This document shows positions 1 through 9,079 of a stretch of DNA of 64,000 nt, piece after piece (position 1 is the stretch's first letter; each line of letters begins with the position of its first letter). The notes beneath the pieces are model-generated. The model did no database searches. It worked only from the letters and a program-made list of their open reading frames with translations, and had not been told where the DNA came from. Source of the stretch: Acidobacteriota bacterium (lineage in GTDB: Bacteria; Acidobacteriota; Terriglobia; Terriglobales; Acidobacteriaceae); assembly GCA_018268775.1 (NCBI GenBank), contig JAFDVV010000008.1, forward strand, positions 58,460-122,459, written 5' to 3'. Position numbers and translations under genes: made by a program.

Positions 1-2290
1 CCTCGTTGACCGTCGCCCAGCCGTCGAGCGTATACACCGCTTTGAAGTGCCCCGTATCGACGATGCGCAGCGTATACCCCGCCTTGATTGTCTTCACCGG
101 CCGCCCAGCAGTGTAAATCTCCAGGTGATTGCTGAACCTTCGCTTACTGGCGGGAACCGCATATCTGTTCTCCACTACCGAGACCCTGTCGAAGACCTTG
201 CCGTCCGTCAGTGAGCGCAACAGCTTCAGATACTCCGAGTGCGCCCACACCAGCGGCTGCGCCGAGCCTGCCGACTTCCCAAAGTACATGCCTGCCTCCG
301 GAAGGTCCGCATGGTCCCATATCTGCTCCGGCAACATGCCGCCCTTCGATGCAAACGCCTCCAGCGCCAGCGTCAGCTTGTCGCATCTGCCGCCTGCCGC
401 CAGCTCATAGTGCGCCCGCTCCCCACCCAGCAGAGGCCACGCGCGACCTTGTCCCCATCCGTCATACGGTCCGCCGTCCTTCTTCTGCCCGTATCCATCA
501 TGGTTGTAGCGCCGCCAACATGGCCCAAACGGCGTCTCCCTCCTCAAGACGCGGTCGACCACCTTCAGTGAATCGACGATCAGAGGGTCGTCCGGCCTTC
601 TCACCCCGTAGCGCACCAGCTCAAGAAATCCCGCATCGATCACCTCGCGCGCCTCGAAGACCGACCTCTCCTCCGGCCCGCGGTTCGCGATGCGAAACGA
701 CCCAACCGGCACCGTCGCATCGTGAAATGGCTCGCCTGGGCAAGGCGGAACAATCCGAACATAGTGACGCTTCACATCGGGATGCAGAACGCCGTCCTCC
801 GTCGTGGTCCACTCATCCAGATGCGCCTCGATCCAGTCGGCGTATCCTTCCAGAAACTCCGCAAGCTCCAGCGCCGCATGGTCCCGCGCAATATCTGCCG
901 CGCACACCAGCCCCGAGATCACCGCCGCAAGCGTCGACGGCGAATACCCCGCTGTCTCCTCCCACCGCTCCTGCTGCGTGACCGGTGCATACTTCACCAG
1001 AAACGCCGCCGCGCGCTCTACAAACGGAAACACCCGGAACGATCCCAGCGTGCCCTTCTTCCACAGCCGCCACGCCAGAATGATCGGAAACGCCACCTCA
1101 TCGAGCTGAATCCCCTGCCAGTACGGCGTGCCGTCGATCCAGAAGTTCTGCGCGAAGCTGCCGTCTGCCCGTTGTGTGCAAGCCAGATATACGAGCGCGC
1201 GCAACGCCGTGTCCGCGCGATCGCACGCCAGTAGCGCGGTCGCCGTCTGCACCATATCGCGCGTCCACACCAGGTGATATCCGCCCAGGTCGAGGTCGCC
1301 CTTCGATGCGCCCCACGGAATCGAAGCCGACGCGATAAACGCTCCCGAGAACGTCTTGTCCTCGTGGGCAAGCAGAATATTGTGACTGATCCTCGCCAGC
1401 ACTCCCTCGTCGGTCGATGCCCCCATAATCCGCGCCGGAGACTGCACCCTTCCCCACTGCAACAGGAACCGCTTCAGATGATCGGCAAACGGGGTCGCCA
1501 GACTCTGCATCATCCCCGCCAGCGCCGCGTGATGCCCATCTCCAAACGAAATCGCCACGGTGAACTCCGGGTTCGCGGCAACGTCGATCTCGCCCATCGC
1601 GGCGACGTTTCCATCCAGCGCCTGACCGAACTGCCACTTCATGCGCATATCGCCAAACAGGTCCTGATAGCCATCGCTCGATCCCACAAACCCGCACGAC
1701 GAACGCGTAAATCCGCAGTCCGCTCCCATCGCCAGCGACGTGCTTCCCTTCCACGCCAGCAGACAGCGCTTGCCCGCAACATCGATGCTCCGCGCCGAGT
1801 TTCCCGCGCCGCCGCCATTCAGGTGCGGGGCCAGAAGCGCATAGCACTTCATCCGGTTCAGCACCTGCTCCTCGCCCTCGATCTTCACGTGCATCAACAC
1901 GGATGAAAAATGCGGGTTCGAGATGAACACCTTCGTCACCCTGTAACGGCCGCCGCGTTCGCGCGCAGTCACGCGAACGGCCAGCGCATCTCCGTCGACA
2001 TACTCAAACTCGTAGTCGAGGTCGCGCTTCTCCTCATGGCAGAAGCTCTCGCCATCGGTAAACAGCAGCTCCATGTCGCGCGTCTGCGGACGGTCGATCG
2101 TCGGGTAATAGATCTCATTCAGCGTCCCGTGCGACAGCGTGTACCAGACGCGGCTCGAAGCCGAATACGCCGTCCCCACCGCATCTTTTCTGCTTGAAGT
2201 CCATCGCGGTTCCAGACCGGGCGCGCCAAACGCCGGCCCATCGTCGTCCAGCCAGCGGTAGCTAACAGACAGGTCGCTCATTCGCTCCAT
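1..2290 (-). CDS. Glucoamylase, glycoside hydrolase family 15 (3' end outside window)
   Basis: Hydrolyses alpha-1,4 (and some 1,6) glucosidic bonds of starch-like glucans from the non-reducing end. The frame is open from an ATG at 2290 to the window edge (at least 763 residues), so the C-terminus is missing. The N-terminus carries the bacterial GH15 beta-sandwich signature (GLEPRWTSS, GTAYSASSRVWYTLSHG, LNEIYYP). The (alpha/alpha)6 barrel shows HLVWTRDMVQ near residue 330, the general-acid motif RWEE (Glu about 444) and the general-base motif PEQIWD (Glu about 655). Catalytic roles are assigned by family analogy. A second in-frame ATG at 2281 also has GGAG four bases upstream. No signal peptide is visible, suggesting a cytoplasmic enzyme. 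Long open frames on the opposite strand are GC-driven shadows. Confidence 0.9.
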   Translation of the reverse strand, partial: MERMSDLSVSYRWLDDDGPAFGAPGLEPRWTSSRKDAVGTAYSASSRVWYTLSHGTLNEIYYPTIDRPQTRDMELLFTDGESFCHEEKRDLDYEFEYVDGDALAVRVTARERGGRYRVTKVFISNPHFSSVLMHVKIEGEEQVLNRMKCYALLAPHLNGGGAGNSARSIDVAGKRCLLAWKGSTSLAMGADCGFTRSSCGFVGSSDGYQDLFGDMRMKWQFGQALDGNVAAMGEIDVAANPEFTVAISFGDGHHAALAGMMQSLATPFADHLKRFLLQWGRVQSPARIMGASTDEGVLARISHNILLAHEDKTFSGAFIASASIPWGASKGDLDLGGYHLVWTRDMVQTATALLACDRADTALRALVYLACTQRADGSFAQNFWIDGTPYWQGIQLDEVAFPIILAWRLWKKGTLGSFRVFPFVERAAAFLVKYAPVTQQERWEETAGYSPSTLAAVISGLVCAADIARDHAALELAEFLEGYADWIEAHLDEWTTTEDGVLHPDVKRHYVRIVPPCPGEPFHDATVPVGSFRIANRGPEERSVFEAREVIDAGFLELVRYGVRRPDDPLIVDSLKVVDRVLRRETPFGPCWRRYNHDGYGQKKDGGPYDGWGQGRAWPLLGGERAHYELAAGGRCDKLTLALEAFASKGGMLPEQIWDHADLPEAGMYFGKSAGSAQPLVWAHSEYLKLLRSLTDGKVFDRVSVVENRYAVPASKRRFSNHLEIYTAGRPVKTIKAGYTLRIVDTGHFKAVYTLDGWATVNE

Positions 2291-2494
2291 TAAACTCCAA
2301 AACTCACCGCAACACCCAGGCGAAGTTATTCCGAAATATGCGATTGCGTTATCATGACCGGGTTGCGGATTTCCGCCGCCACAGCGCCGGTGCATTGCAT
2401 CGCGCCGGCCTCATCAGGCATCTCAAGATATTGAACGCCCGGAACCGAAGCCTCTTCAGGTACCGGCCAAGCACCGACGAAACAGGAGACGACA

Positions 2495-3106
2495 GTGGCT
2501 TACGAACTTCCCCCTTTGCCCTACGACTACGCTGGCCTTGAACCCCACATCGACGAAGCAACCATGAAGCTTCACCACGACAAGCACCATCAGGCCTATG
2601 TCACGAATCTCAACGGGGCCATTGAAAAGCACCCGGAGCTGGGCAGCAAGTCCCCCGAGGATCTCCTCAAAAACCTCGCCGCCATCCCCGAAGACGTGCG
2701 CAAGGTTGTGCAGAACAACGGCGGCGGACACGTCAACCACACCATGTTCTGGCAGATCATGAAGCCCAGGGGCGGCGGCGAACCCAACGGAGCCATCGCA
2801 GCGCAGATCAAGGCCGACTTCGGCGACTTTGAGTCCTTCAAGAAACTCTTCAACGAGACCACCGCCAAGCAGTTCGGCTCCGGCTGGGGCTGGCTCATCT
2901 TCGAGGGCGGCAAGCTCAAGATCGTCACCACCGCCAACCAGGACAACCCGCTCTCGCAGGGCCACTACCCCATCCTCGGCAACGACGTCTGGGAACACGC
3001 CTACTACCTCAAGTATCAGAACAAGCGCCCCGACTACCTCGCCGCATGGTGGAACACCGTCAACTGGGACGAAATCAACAAGCGCTTCGAAACCGCCAGG
3101 AAGTAA
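2495..3106 (+). CDS. sodA: Superoxide dismutase, Mn/Fe family, probably Mn type
   Basis: Dismutates superoxide to hydrogen peroxide and oxygen in the cytoplasm. The 203-residue protein has normal family length. It contains the metal-ligand regions HHDKHHQAY (first His), [11 protein letters not shown] (second His) and the signature DVWEHAYY (Asp and His ligands). Gly in the GGGHVNH segment and Gln in ANQDNP are the residues usually seen in Mn rather than Fe enzymes, so Mn is favoured by inference. Translation starts at GTG 2495, preceded by AGGAG about five bases upstream. A strong hairpin terminator follows 27 bases after the stop, so it appears to be a single-gene transcript. No Fur or SoxR site was recognised upstream (2291-2494). 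Confidence 0.96.
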   Translation: MAYELPPLPYDYAGLEPHIDEATMKLHHDKHHQAYVTNLNGAIEKHPELGSKSPEDLLKNLAAIPEDVRKVVQNNGGGHVNHTMFWQIMKPRGGGEPNGAIAAQIKADFGDFESFKKLFNETTAKQFGSGWGWLIFEGGKLKIVTTANQDNPLSQGHYPILGNDVWEHAYYLKYQNKRPDYLAAWWNTVNWDEINKRFETARK

Positions 3107-3132
3107 CAGGAGCCTATCGTCGTATAGTCACC

Positions 3133-3171
3133 AAATGGCCTGACCGCAGGGACGAAACAGTCAGGCCATTT
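3133..3171 (+). terminator. Hairpin terminator after sodA
   Basis: Perfect 12-bp inverted repeat AAATGGCCTGAC / GTCAGGCCATTT with a 15-nt loop, starting 27 bases after the sodA stop. The descending arm ends in TTT, giving a short U tract. It separates sodA from the membrane-protein gene. Confidence 0.75.
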
Positions 3172-3273
3172 GACATTTACCCCCAGTCATCGGAAGCAGA
3201 TTTTTCTAATGAACATTTTTGCTCTGATAGACTCTGTGCTGGACACCGAGTGCAACTGGTTCCCCCTTTATTC

Positions 3274-5010
3274 ATGAATAGATCGAGCGGTTCTGCCCTC
3301 CGTTTTCCTAACAGCCTTGTACCTCACTTTCACGTTCTTCTTCCGTCTCTGATAGCACTTGGGCTTCTATGGGCCTATCAGTTTCCGTATTACCTTCATT
3401 ACTTTCCCAGTGGCGATACCCCCGCCGTCTTACAAGGCAGCTCTGCATCTCCCGGTCTATGGTTTAGCGAGGGCTTCTCTCGCTATTTTCTGGTTTACCC
3501 GGAATGGGCGGTTCCTTCTACCGACTTCATGCGCCCAATGGTGAATGCGATTGTCAAATTGAGCGAGATGGCATTCGGGAATCACTATATTTTTTTCTTT
3601 CTCACTTTTTTTGCACTTCAGCTAGGAGTATGCGTCCTAGCAACCATGCTCGCTCGCCTCGTTGGCTTGCCAAGGGGCGGCCAGCAACTGGTCGGTCTCT
3701 TATGTGCCCTCAACCCCGCTTTTGTCAATGAGGGGCTTTATGAAATTGCCATTCAGTTCGACGTGTGGTGCGGCTTTTTTGCTCTTGCTGCACTCGTTCT
3801 CATCTTTAAACAAAGATATGTCGGCGCAACGGTGCTACTAACGCTGGCGGTACTCACGAAGGAGTCTGCGCTCTACGCACCAATTGCGGCGGCAATCAGC
3901 GTTTTCATCCTCTCCAGGCGCAAGGTAGTCAGTGCCATCATGTTTGTCCCCGCTTGTCTGTGGGTCATGGCTCGCAGCTTTCTCTTCAAAGGCTCGATGC
4001 AAGGCGTCTACGTTCTCCCGGGCAACAGCTTCAGACACTTGATTCGTGCGGTTCTCTTTGGCATCGTCGTATGGCCGCTCGCCACCTTCGAGCCGCACAA
4101 CCTGAAGCTCGATATTGCCCAGCACAAGTTCCCGTTCGATCTCATCGTCGTTATCGGCAACGTCTTTATCTGGGGATTTCTGGTTGTCTCTCTGATAGCG
4201 CTCATCCGCCGCATTCAACGTGAGTCGACAAACGCAGAACCCGCAGTAAACGACCTGGAGCATCTCGCCCTTTTCGTCTGGCTCTTCGGAGCATTGGGGC
4301 TTTGCGTTTTGATGGCTCCGGCATCCCGTTTCGGAGGCTCGGTCTACCCTCTCGAAATCGTGGTCGTCCTTCTCTCCGCCTACGCCACCACGTCTCTTCC
4401 ATTGCGATTCGCAGCAAGGATTTCAGTCGCTATCCTCTTCCTTGCATTCCTGAGTAATGCCTGGAAAATCGTCTTGCACCGGAGTCCCGATGCAGCGGAT
4501 ACGCAGGCGGCCGCACGCGATCTAGTCGCAACGATCCGCCATCAAAAGGTCGACGACATCTACATTTTGAACTCCATTCCCTCTTACACCTCACATTATT
4601 ATTTGGCCGGTTTTGCCAAAACATCCTCAAGGCTAATCATCCTTAGCGAAACAAGCGGTTGCCGTCGGACATCTGTTGGTTCCGAAATTTCAATCTCCAG
4701 GGACGAGACAAAAATAACGTCCAAAATCCCTGCGTGTTCCCACTATGAGTTCGACAATGTACCCAAGGGCATTTTGGCCCAGGGGCTTCAGGGAGAATTG
4801 AAGCGGGAAAATATCGGAACCTATCGCTTTCCTTACGGACGTGTGACGCAGCGATCTCTGGCCGATCCGAACGAAATTACTGATCTTGATTTTGGTTCGA
4901 CGATGGAACTGGCCTTCCAGCCTCCAGCCGGGAGATCCCACGTTGTTCTCTACTATGACTGGAAAACTGCGAGCTATCGATGTTCAGGTGAAGCGTGCAT
5001 CGGAAGCTGA
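3274..5010 (+). CDS. Polytopic membrane protein of unknown function
   Basis: Encodes about 578 residues if the ATG at 3274 is used; the frame is open further upstream through the sodA terminator, which cannot be coding. No good Shine-Dalgarno precedes the ATG, so the start is uncertain. The first 440 residues are strongly hydrophobic with roughly ten predicted membrane segments (for example VLLPSLIALGLLWAY, FFLTFFALQLGVCVLATML, FFALAALVLIF). A long acidic first loop (YFPSGDTPAVLQ) and a soluble C-terminal domain of about 140 residues follow. This layout resembles GT-C fold glycosyltransferases, but no diagnostic motif was recognised and I do not assign a function. Codon choice is visibly AT-richer than in neighbouring genes, suggesting recent acquisition. 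Confidence 0.75.
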   Translation: MNRSSGSALRFPNSLVPHFHVLLPSLIALGLLWAYQFPYYLHYFPSGDTPAVLQGSSASPGLWFSEGFSRYFLVYPEWAVPSTDFMRPMVNAIVKLSEMAFGNHYIFFFLTFFALQLGVCVLATMLARLVGLPRGGQQLVGLLCALNPAFVNEGLYEIAIQFDVWCGFFALAALVLIFKQRYVGATVLLTLAVLTKESALYAPIAAAISVFILSRRKVVSAIMFVPACLWVMARSFLFKGSMQGVYVLPGNSFRHLIRAVLFGIVVWPLATFEPHNLKLDIAQHKFPFDLIVVIGNVFIWGFLVVSLIALIRRIQRESTNAEPAVNDLEHLALFVWLFGALGLCVLMAPASRFGGSVYPLEIVVVLLSAYATTSLPLRFAARISVAILFLAFLSNAWKIVLHRSPDAADTQAAARDLVATIRHQKVDDIYILNSIPSYTSHYYLAGFAKTSSRLIILSETSGCRRTSVGSEISISRDETKITSKIPACSHYEFDNVPKGILAQGLQGELKRENIGTYRFPYGRVTQRSLADPNEITDLDFGSTMELAFQPPAGRSHVVLYYDWKTASYRCSGEACIGS

Positions 5011-5043
5011 TTGAAGCGCTTCAAGCCAAATACGTCACTTATT

Positions 5044-6420
5044 TCAAGCACCTTTTGACACGCCCTTAGTCAGCCAAGAAATGCCGTTCGTAATCTTCAG
5101 CGACGCTCGCTCAGGCTTCAGATGCATCTTCAAAAACTCCATATAAATCTCCCAGTCCCCCGGCACCATCCCATGCCCGCCGTCGTGCATGTAGTAGCCG
5201 ATATCGTGCAACACCGGAACCTTTGCCTCGGGCCATCCATCGACGCCCAAACCCAGCCCCTGCTTGCCCAGCAGCTCGTACACCAGCTCGGCCGCCACAG
5301 CCGCTAAGAACTCTCCCTTCGGGTCCGACCAGAAATCCGTCGTCCCCGTCTGCAACAGCAGCGGTCGTGGCGCAATCAACGCGATCAGCATGTGCGAATC
5401 CATCGGGGCCTTGTCCGGAAAGCCCGCCCACTTCCCATAGTTCTCCGCGAACTGATAAGGAAAGCGTGTCGGCGCGGTCAGGTGCGCGATCGTCTCTCCG
5501 TAGTCGCGATGGCTCAGCGCCGCGCCTCCCTCACCCGAGCAGCTCGCAATCACTGCGGCAAATCTCTGATCGTGCGCTCCCGCCCACATCACCGTCTTGC
5601 CCAACCGCGAGATCCCATGAATCGCCACGCGCTTCGCGTCCACCTGCCTGTCCGTCTCGAAGTAATCCTCAACGCGGCTCATGCCCCAGGCCCACGCGGC
5701 GATCGATCCCCAATCCTCCGGCCCGCGACTGCTCTCTCCCGGCTTTAGATAGAACCTGCGAATGCTGTCCTTGAAGCCCTCCGCATAGTCCGGCTCGACA
5801 TCGCCGTAATAAAACGTCGCAACACCAAACCCTGCATCAACGAATGTAGCTACAGGAATCTTCCCAAACGCGCGCCCCTGTGTCGCGGGCACCCTCGCCT
5901 TCGTCTTCGCGTCCCATATCTCACCCACCGGCAGGCCGGGGTCTTCGATCATGATCGACGGCTCGGTAAAGCTGATACTCAACAGCAGAGGGACTGCCTT
6001 CCTCGCATCCGCCGGCAGATACTCCACCAGATGAATCACCGGGGCCGTCTTGTCCTTCGACAGATGAATGTCGACCCGCCTGCGAATCGCCTTCCCATCG
6101 AACGCCGGCGATCCCTTCTCGATAACCTCGAAGCTCTCGTCCTTCGGACGCCCCGGCGCTACACCGAACTGCTGCGTCTCAAACAGACGCACAATCTCAG
6201 GACGCCGCTTCGCCGCCCACTGCTTCGCATCCTTCACCGGTTTGCCGTCGTTCATCACCAGCGGATCGGGCAGCGTGTACGTGCCCACCTTCGCCTCGTC
6301 GTAGTTCACCGGAATCCCTGCCGTCACGCGCGGCAAGCTGGCAGGGGCCTCGGGACGCGGACTCTGCGCCACCGCCATCCCACCGCCCAACAGCAAAACC
6401 GCTCCCCACCTCATCCTCAT
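5044..6420 (-). CDS. Glucuronoyl esterase, carbohydrate esterase family 15
   Basis: Predicted to cleave ester bonds between glucuronoxylan side chains and lignin alcohols. Start ATG 6420 is chosen because GGAGG lies seven bases upstream; it gives 458 residues beginning with a signal peptide (MRMRWGAVLLLGGGMAVAQ), so the enzyme is exported. The alpha/beta-hydrolase core shows the CE15 nucleophile motif GISRLGK (Ser about 271), SCSGEGG (catalytic Glu about 297) and DGGHGM (His about 415). The long bacterial insertion loops typical of this family are present. It ends tail-to-tail with the preceding membrane-protein gene. Together with the glucoamylase and sulfatase it fits plant-biomass turnover. 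Confidence 0.9.
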   Translation of the reverse strand: MRMRWGAVLLLGGGMAVAQSPRPEAPASLPRVTAGIPVNYDEAKVGTYTLPDPLVMNDGKPVKDAKQWAAKRRPEIVRLFETQQFGVAPGRPKDESFEVIEKGSPAFDGKAIRRRVDIHLSKDKTAPVIHLVEYLPADARKAVPLLLSISFTEPSIMIEDPGLPVGEIWDAKTKARVPATQGRAFGKIPVATFVDAGFGVATFYYGDVEPDYAEGFKDSIRRFYLKPGESSRGPEDWGSIAAWAWGMSRVEDYFETDRQVDAKRVAIHGISRLGKTVMWAGAHDQRFAAVIASCSGEGGAALSHRDYGETIAHLTAPTRFPYQFAENYGKWAGFPDKAPMDSHMLIALIAPRPLLLQTGTTDFWSDPKGEFLAAVAAELVYELLGKQGLGLGVDGWPEAKVPVLHDIGYYMHDGGHGMVPGDWEIYMEFLKMHLKPERASLKITNGISWLTKGVSKGA

Positions 6421-6473
6421 CTGGCAGCCTCCGGTCCGCACAATCCTGCATCGCACGAATACTATAGCTTTCT

Positions 6474-6594
6474 CCCCGAAGGTGTAGGAGCGACGGAGCC
6501 AAGGGCCAAAGGCCCGCCAATATACCAGTCTGGGACGCAGCCCCAAGTAAAATGCCCTGAACGATCAGAGCGCTGAAGGCGCGACACAAAACCC
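6474..6594. repeat. Family B intergenic repeat, copy 1
   Basis: Contains the module order seen in the other copies: GGGCC-AAA-GGCCC hairpin, ATACCAG, a second short stem (TGGG ... CCCA), AACGATCAGAGCG and the constant tail CTGAAGGCGCGACACAAAAC. Lies between the CE15 gene and the iscA-like gene. Compare 9206-9364, 11632-11700 and 32241-32385. Confidence 0.75.
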
Positions 6595-6596
6595 AG

Positions 6597-7094
6597 CTAA
6601 GCCGTAAAGCTGGAGCCGCAACCGCAGCTCTTCGTCGAGTTTGGATTGATGAAGTTGAACCCCTGCCGCATCAGCGTCTCTTCAAAATCAAGTACCATCC
6701 CTGCGAGATAGAGAAAGCTCTTGGGGTCGACGAAGACGCGCACAGGCTTGCCGTCCGTGGGATCGCCCGGAGTCTCGACACCTTCGCCAAAGACGAAGAC
6801 CCGGTCCCGCTCGCGCGGCTGCGAGTCGAAGCGGATTGAATAGCTCAGCCCCGAGCATCCGCCACCCATCACTCCCAGCCGCAGACCGCCCTGCTCCGGC
6901 GAAACACCTTCCTTCGCCATCGCCATACGAATGCGCTTCAGGGCATTCTTCGTGATCTCGACCGCCGCCTTGGCGCGAGGCGCCTGCCCTTCGGCCGAGA
7001 GCAGCGTCATCCCCGCAAACGGGTCCTTCGGCTGCTCAGGTGCCGCGGCGCTCGCGCCCTGCGGAGTGGTTGGCTGTATGGAAACCATCGACAT
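6597..7094 (-). CDS. iscA: A-type iron-sulfur carrier (IscA/ErpA family)
   Basis: Carries and delivers Fe-S clusters to apoproteins. The conserved C-terminal HesB-like domain occupies residues 45-165 and has the three invariant cysteines: Cys80 (MGGGCSGLSY) and Cys157/Cys159 (SCGCGSSF). The first 45 residues are an Ala/Pro-rich extension not found in the 107-residue E. coli IscA, so the protein could equally be called ErpA-like. Two ATGs (7094 and 7088) are possible. It lies 88 bases downstream of iscU on the same strand, but a hairpin terminator (7118-7152) stands between them, so expression may be partly uncoupled. Confidence 0.92.
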   Translation of the reverse strand: MSMVSIQPTTPQGASAAAPEQPKDPFAGMTLLSAEGQAPRAKAAVEITKNALKRIRMAMAKEGVSPEQGGLRLGVMGGGCSGLSYSIRFDSQPRERDRVFVFGEGVETPGDPTDGKPVRVFVDPKSFLYLAGMVLDFEETLMRQGFNFINPNSTKSCGCGSSFTA

Positions 7095-7117
7095 CGAATC
7101 AAGTCCTCAAAGTAAAA

Positions 7118-7152
7118 CGCCCCGTCTCGCATACGTGTACGAAGCCGGGGCG
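7118..7152 (-). terminator. Terminator between iscU and iscA (minus strand)
   Basis: Read on the minus strand, CGCCCCG ... CGGGGCG forms a 7-bp GC stem with a 21-nt loop followed directly by TTTTACTTT. It lies 30 bases past the iscU stop and just before the iscA start, so it could terminate or attenuate the iscU transcript. Confidence 0.6.
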
Positions 7153-7182
7153 CTCTTGTGTTTTGCGCCTGAGGCGCTGAGA

Positions 7183-7599
7183 TTAGTGGGCTACGGCAGC
7201 CGCTTCGGTCTCGGCAACATTGTTCTTCTTCTTCCAGTCGCCGATCGCGGCGCGGATGGCGTCCTCCGCCAGCACCGAGCAGTGAATCTTTACCGGCGGC
7301 AGAGCCAGTTCCTTGACGATGTCGGTGTTCGAGATTGCCATGGCTTCAGCCACAGTCTTACCCTTCACCCACTCCGTTGCCAGCGAGCTCGATGCAATGG
7401 CCGAGCCGCAGCCGAAGGTCTTGAACTTCGCATCTTCGATCACCTGGGTCTCGGGGTTCACCTTGATCTGCAGGCGCATCACGTCGCCGCACTCCGGCGC
7501 GCCAACCAGACCAGTTCCAACCTCAGTCGCGCTCTTGTCCAGCGTGCCGACGTTCCGGGGATTGTTGTAGTGGTCTACGACCTTGTCGCTATATGCCAT
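7183..7599 (-). CDS. iscU: Iron-sulfur cluster scaffold protein IscU
   Basis: Scaffold on which IscS-derived sulfur and iron form [2Fe-2S] clusters. The 138 residues include all three cluster cysteines, Cys37 (APECGD), Cys64 (FGCGSAIASSS) and Cys107 (KIHCSV), plus Asp39 that destabilises the cluster for transfer. The LPPVK motif (100-104), which is the recognition tag for the HscA chaperone, is intact and matches the hscB and hscA genes found 10-16 kb away. A short Ala-rich C-terminal tail is extra. The divergent sheath gene shares its upstream region. Confidence 0.97.
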   Translation of the reverse strand: MAYSDKVVDHYNNPRNVGTLDKSATEVGTGLVGAPECGDVMRLQIKVNPETQVIEDAKFKTFGCGSAIASSSLATEWVKGKTVAEAMAISNTDIVKELALPPVKIHCSVLAEDAIRAAIGDWKKKNNVAETEAAAVAH

Positions 7600-7649
7600 G
7601 GTGGGTTCCTCGCTTCTTTAGATGATAACTCGGACTGTTTTGGTGCGCC

Positions 7650-7672
7650 ATAGGGACTATTTTTTACCCGGC
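7650..7672. promoter_or_regulatory. Possible IscR half-site between iscU and the sheath gene
   Basis: ATAGGGACT at 7650-7658 matches eight of nine bases of one arm of the palindrome found before iscR (ATAAGGACT on that gene's strand), followed by an A/T-rich spacer. The second arm is poorly conserved. Weak evidence; a candidate only. Confidence 0.25.
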
Positions 7673-7726
7673 ACCAAACCTGTGCTCGATGTGCATAACT
7701 CCAATAGCAGGAGTAATCTGCTGCAC

Positions 7727-8971
7727 ATGCCGCGACCATCCCCCGGAATCGCCCCTCAATCTCCAGCCAAGGCTGTAGCTGTCGGGAAAGCCCCCGGCGT
7801 GTACATCAACGATCCCGGACCGCCCAACAGAACAATCCCCGCTGCGGAGACAGCAACGGCAGCCTTCGTCGGTCCATCGCTCACCGGCCCCGCCGCTACG
7901 GCCTCGTCCGCGCTTGCCAGCTTCTCCGATTTTCAGACTGTCTACGGAGACGCCTCCGACATCGGCTTCTCCAGCCCGCCACGCCGGACAACAACCAACT
8001 ATCTTGCACTCGCCGTCAAGGCCTTCTTTGAGAACGGCGGCCAGAAGCTCTACGTCTCGCGCGTCACATCACCGAACGGAACAAACGCCGCCCCTCCTAC
8101 CGGGGCCGACTACGTCAGGGCGCTTGCAGCACTCAGCAGCTTGCGCGATGTGGCCGTCGTCGCCGCTCCCGGAGGGACCATCGCGGCAATCACCGGCGTC
8201 TCCTCCGTGGCCCCCATCCACGCTGCCCTGCTGGACCACGTCAACCAAGCGGCCGCCTATCGCTTCGCTGTGCTCGACCCGCCGCCCGGCTGCTCATCGA
8301 GCGACGTCGAAGACCTCCGCGCCAGCATCGACTCCATCAACGCCGCCCTTTACTACCCCTGGATCGCCGTCGCCGACCCACGCGCGGGCGCGAAAAAGCA
8401 GTCGCAGATCAACGTTCCGCCGTCCGGTTTCGTCTGCGGCATCTACGCGCGCGTCGACGGCCAGCACGGGGTCTTCAAGGCCCCGGCAAATCAGCCCCTG
8501 ACAGGGGCCATCGCCCTCGAACGCACGATCGCGAACCTCGAATCGGACGCGTTGAACACCCTCGGCATCAACTGCCTGCGCTCCTTCCCGGGACGCGGAA
8601 ATCTCGTCTGGGGCGCGCGGACCATCTCCTCCGATCCGGACTGGAAGTACGTCAACGTCCGCCGCTTCCTTCTCTATCTCGAGCACTCCATCGACCAGGG
8701 AACGCAATGGGCCGTCTTCGAGCCGAACAACGAGCAGCTTTGGGCGGCGGTCCGTCTGAGCGTCGGCAACTTTCTCCATTGCGAATGGCAGCGCGGCGCA
8801 ATGCAGGGCGCGAAACCCGAGCAGGCCTTCTTCGTAAAATGCGACCGAACCACCATGACGCAGAACGACCTCGACAACGGACGCCTGATCTGCGAGATCG
8901 GCGTAGCGCCTTTGAGGCCCGCCGAGTTCATCGTCTTTCGCATCGGGCAGATGACCGCCGACGCGAAGTAA
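7727..8971 (+). CDS. Orphan contractile-tail sheath protein
   Basis: Similar to the sheath of contractile phage tails and phage-tail-like injection systems. The preferred ATG at 7727 gives 414 residues; the frame extends about 35 codons upstream without a convincing start. The N-terminus APGVYINDPG with AAFVGPS is the classical sheath opening. The C-terminal part (NTLGINCLRSFPGRG, LVWGARTIS, the VNVRR/YLEHSI region and EIGVAPLRPAEFIVFRI) is the most conserved sheath region. Length fits Afp/PVC-like or MAC-like sheaths. No tube, baseplate, spike, ATPase or lysis gene is present anywhere in the window. It sits alone between the iscU and iscS blocks. Whether it assembles with proteins encoded elsewhere cannot be judged. 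Confidence 0.85.
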   Translation: MPRPSPGIAPQSPAKAVAVGKAPGVYINDPGPPNRTIPAAETATAAFVGPSLTGPAATASSALASFSDFQTVYGDASDIGFSSPPRRTTTNYLALAVKAFFENGGQKLYVSRVTSPNGTNAAPPTGADYVRALAALSSLRDVAVVAAPGGTIAAITGVSSVAPIHAALLDHVNQAAAYRFAVLDPPPGCSSSDVEDLRASIDSINAALYYPWIAVADPRAGAKKQSQINVPPSGFVCGIYARVDGQHGVFKAPANQPLTGAIALERTIANLESDALNTLGINCLRSFPGRGNLVWGARTISSDPDWKYVNVRRFLLYLEHSIDQGTQWAVFEPNNEQLWAAVRLSVGNFLHCEWQRGAMQGAKPEQAFFVKCDRTTMTQNDLDNGRLICEIGVAPLRPAEFIVFRIGQMTADAK

Positions 8972-9079
8972 ACACCGATTCAAAAACCGAAGGCCGGACG
9001 ACGCAAACGCGCCAGCCCAGCCTCTGTCTTTGCTATGCATTTTAGAGGGATGGTATGAACTTCACCCAGCCGCATGCTT

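Noticed and set aside
211-981. 256-codon plus-strand frame over the glucoamylase gene
   Set aside because: Pro/Ser/Arg-rich, no domain; the GH15 reading on the opposite strand explains the region.
7727-8971. Prophage or complete phage-tail-like injection system
   Set aside because: Only a sheath gene is present; no tube, baseplate, spike, ATPase, capsid or lysis gene is in the window.
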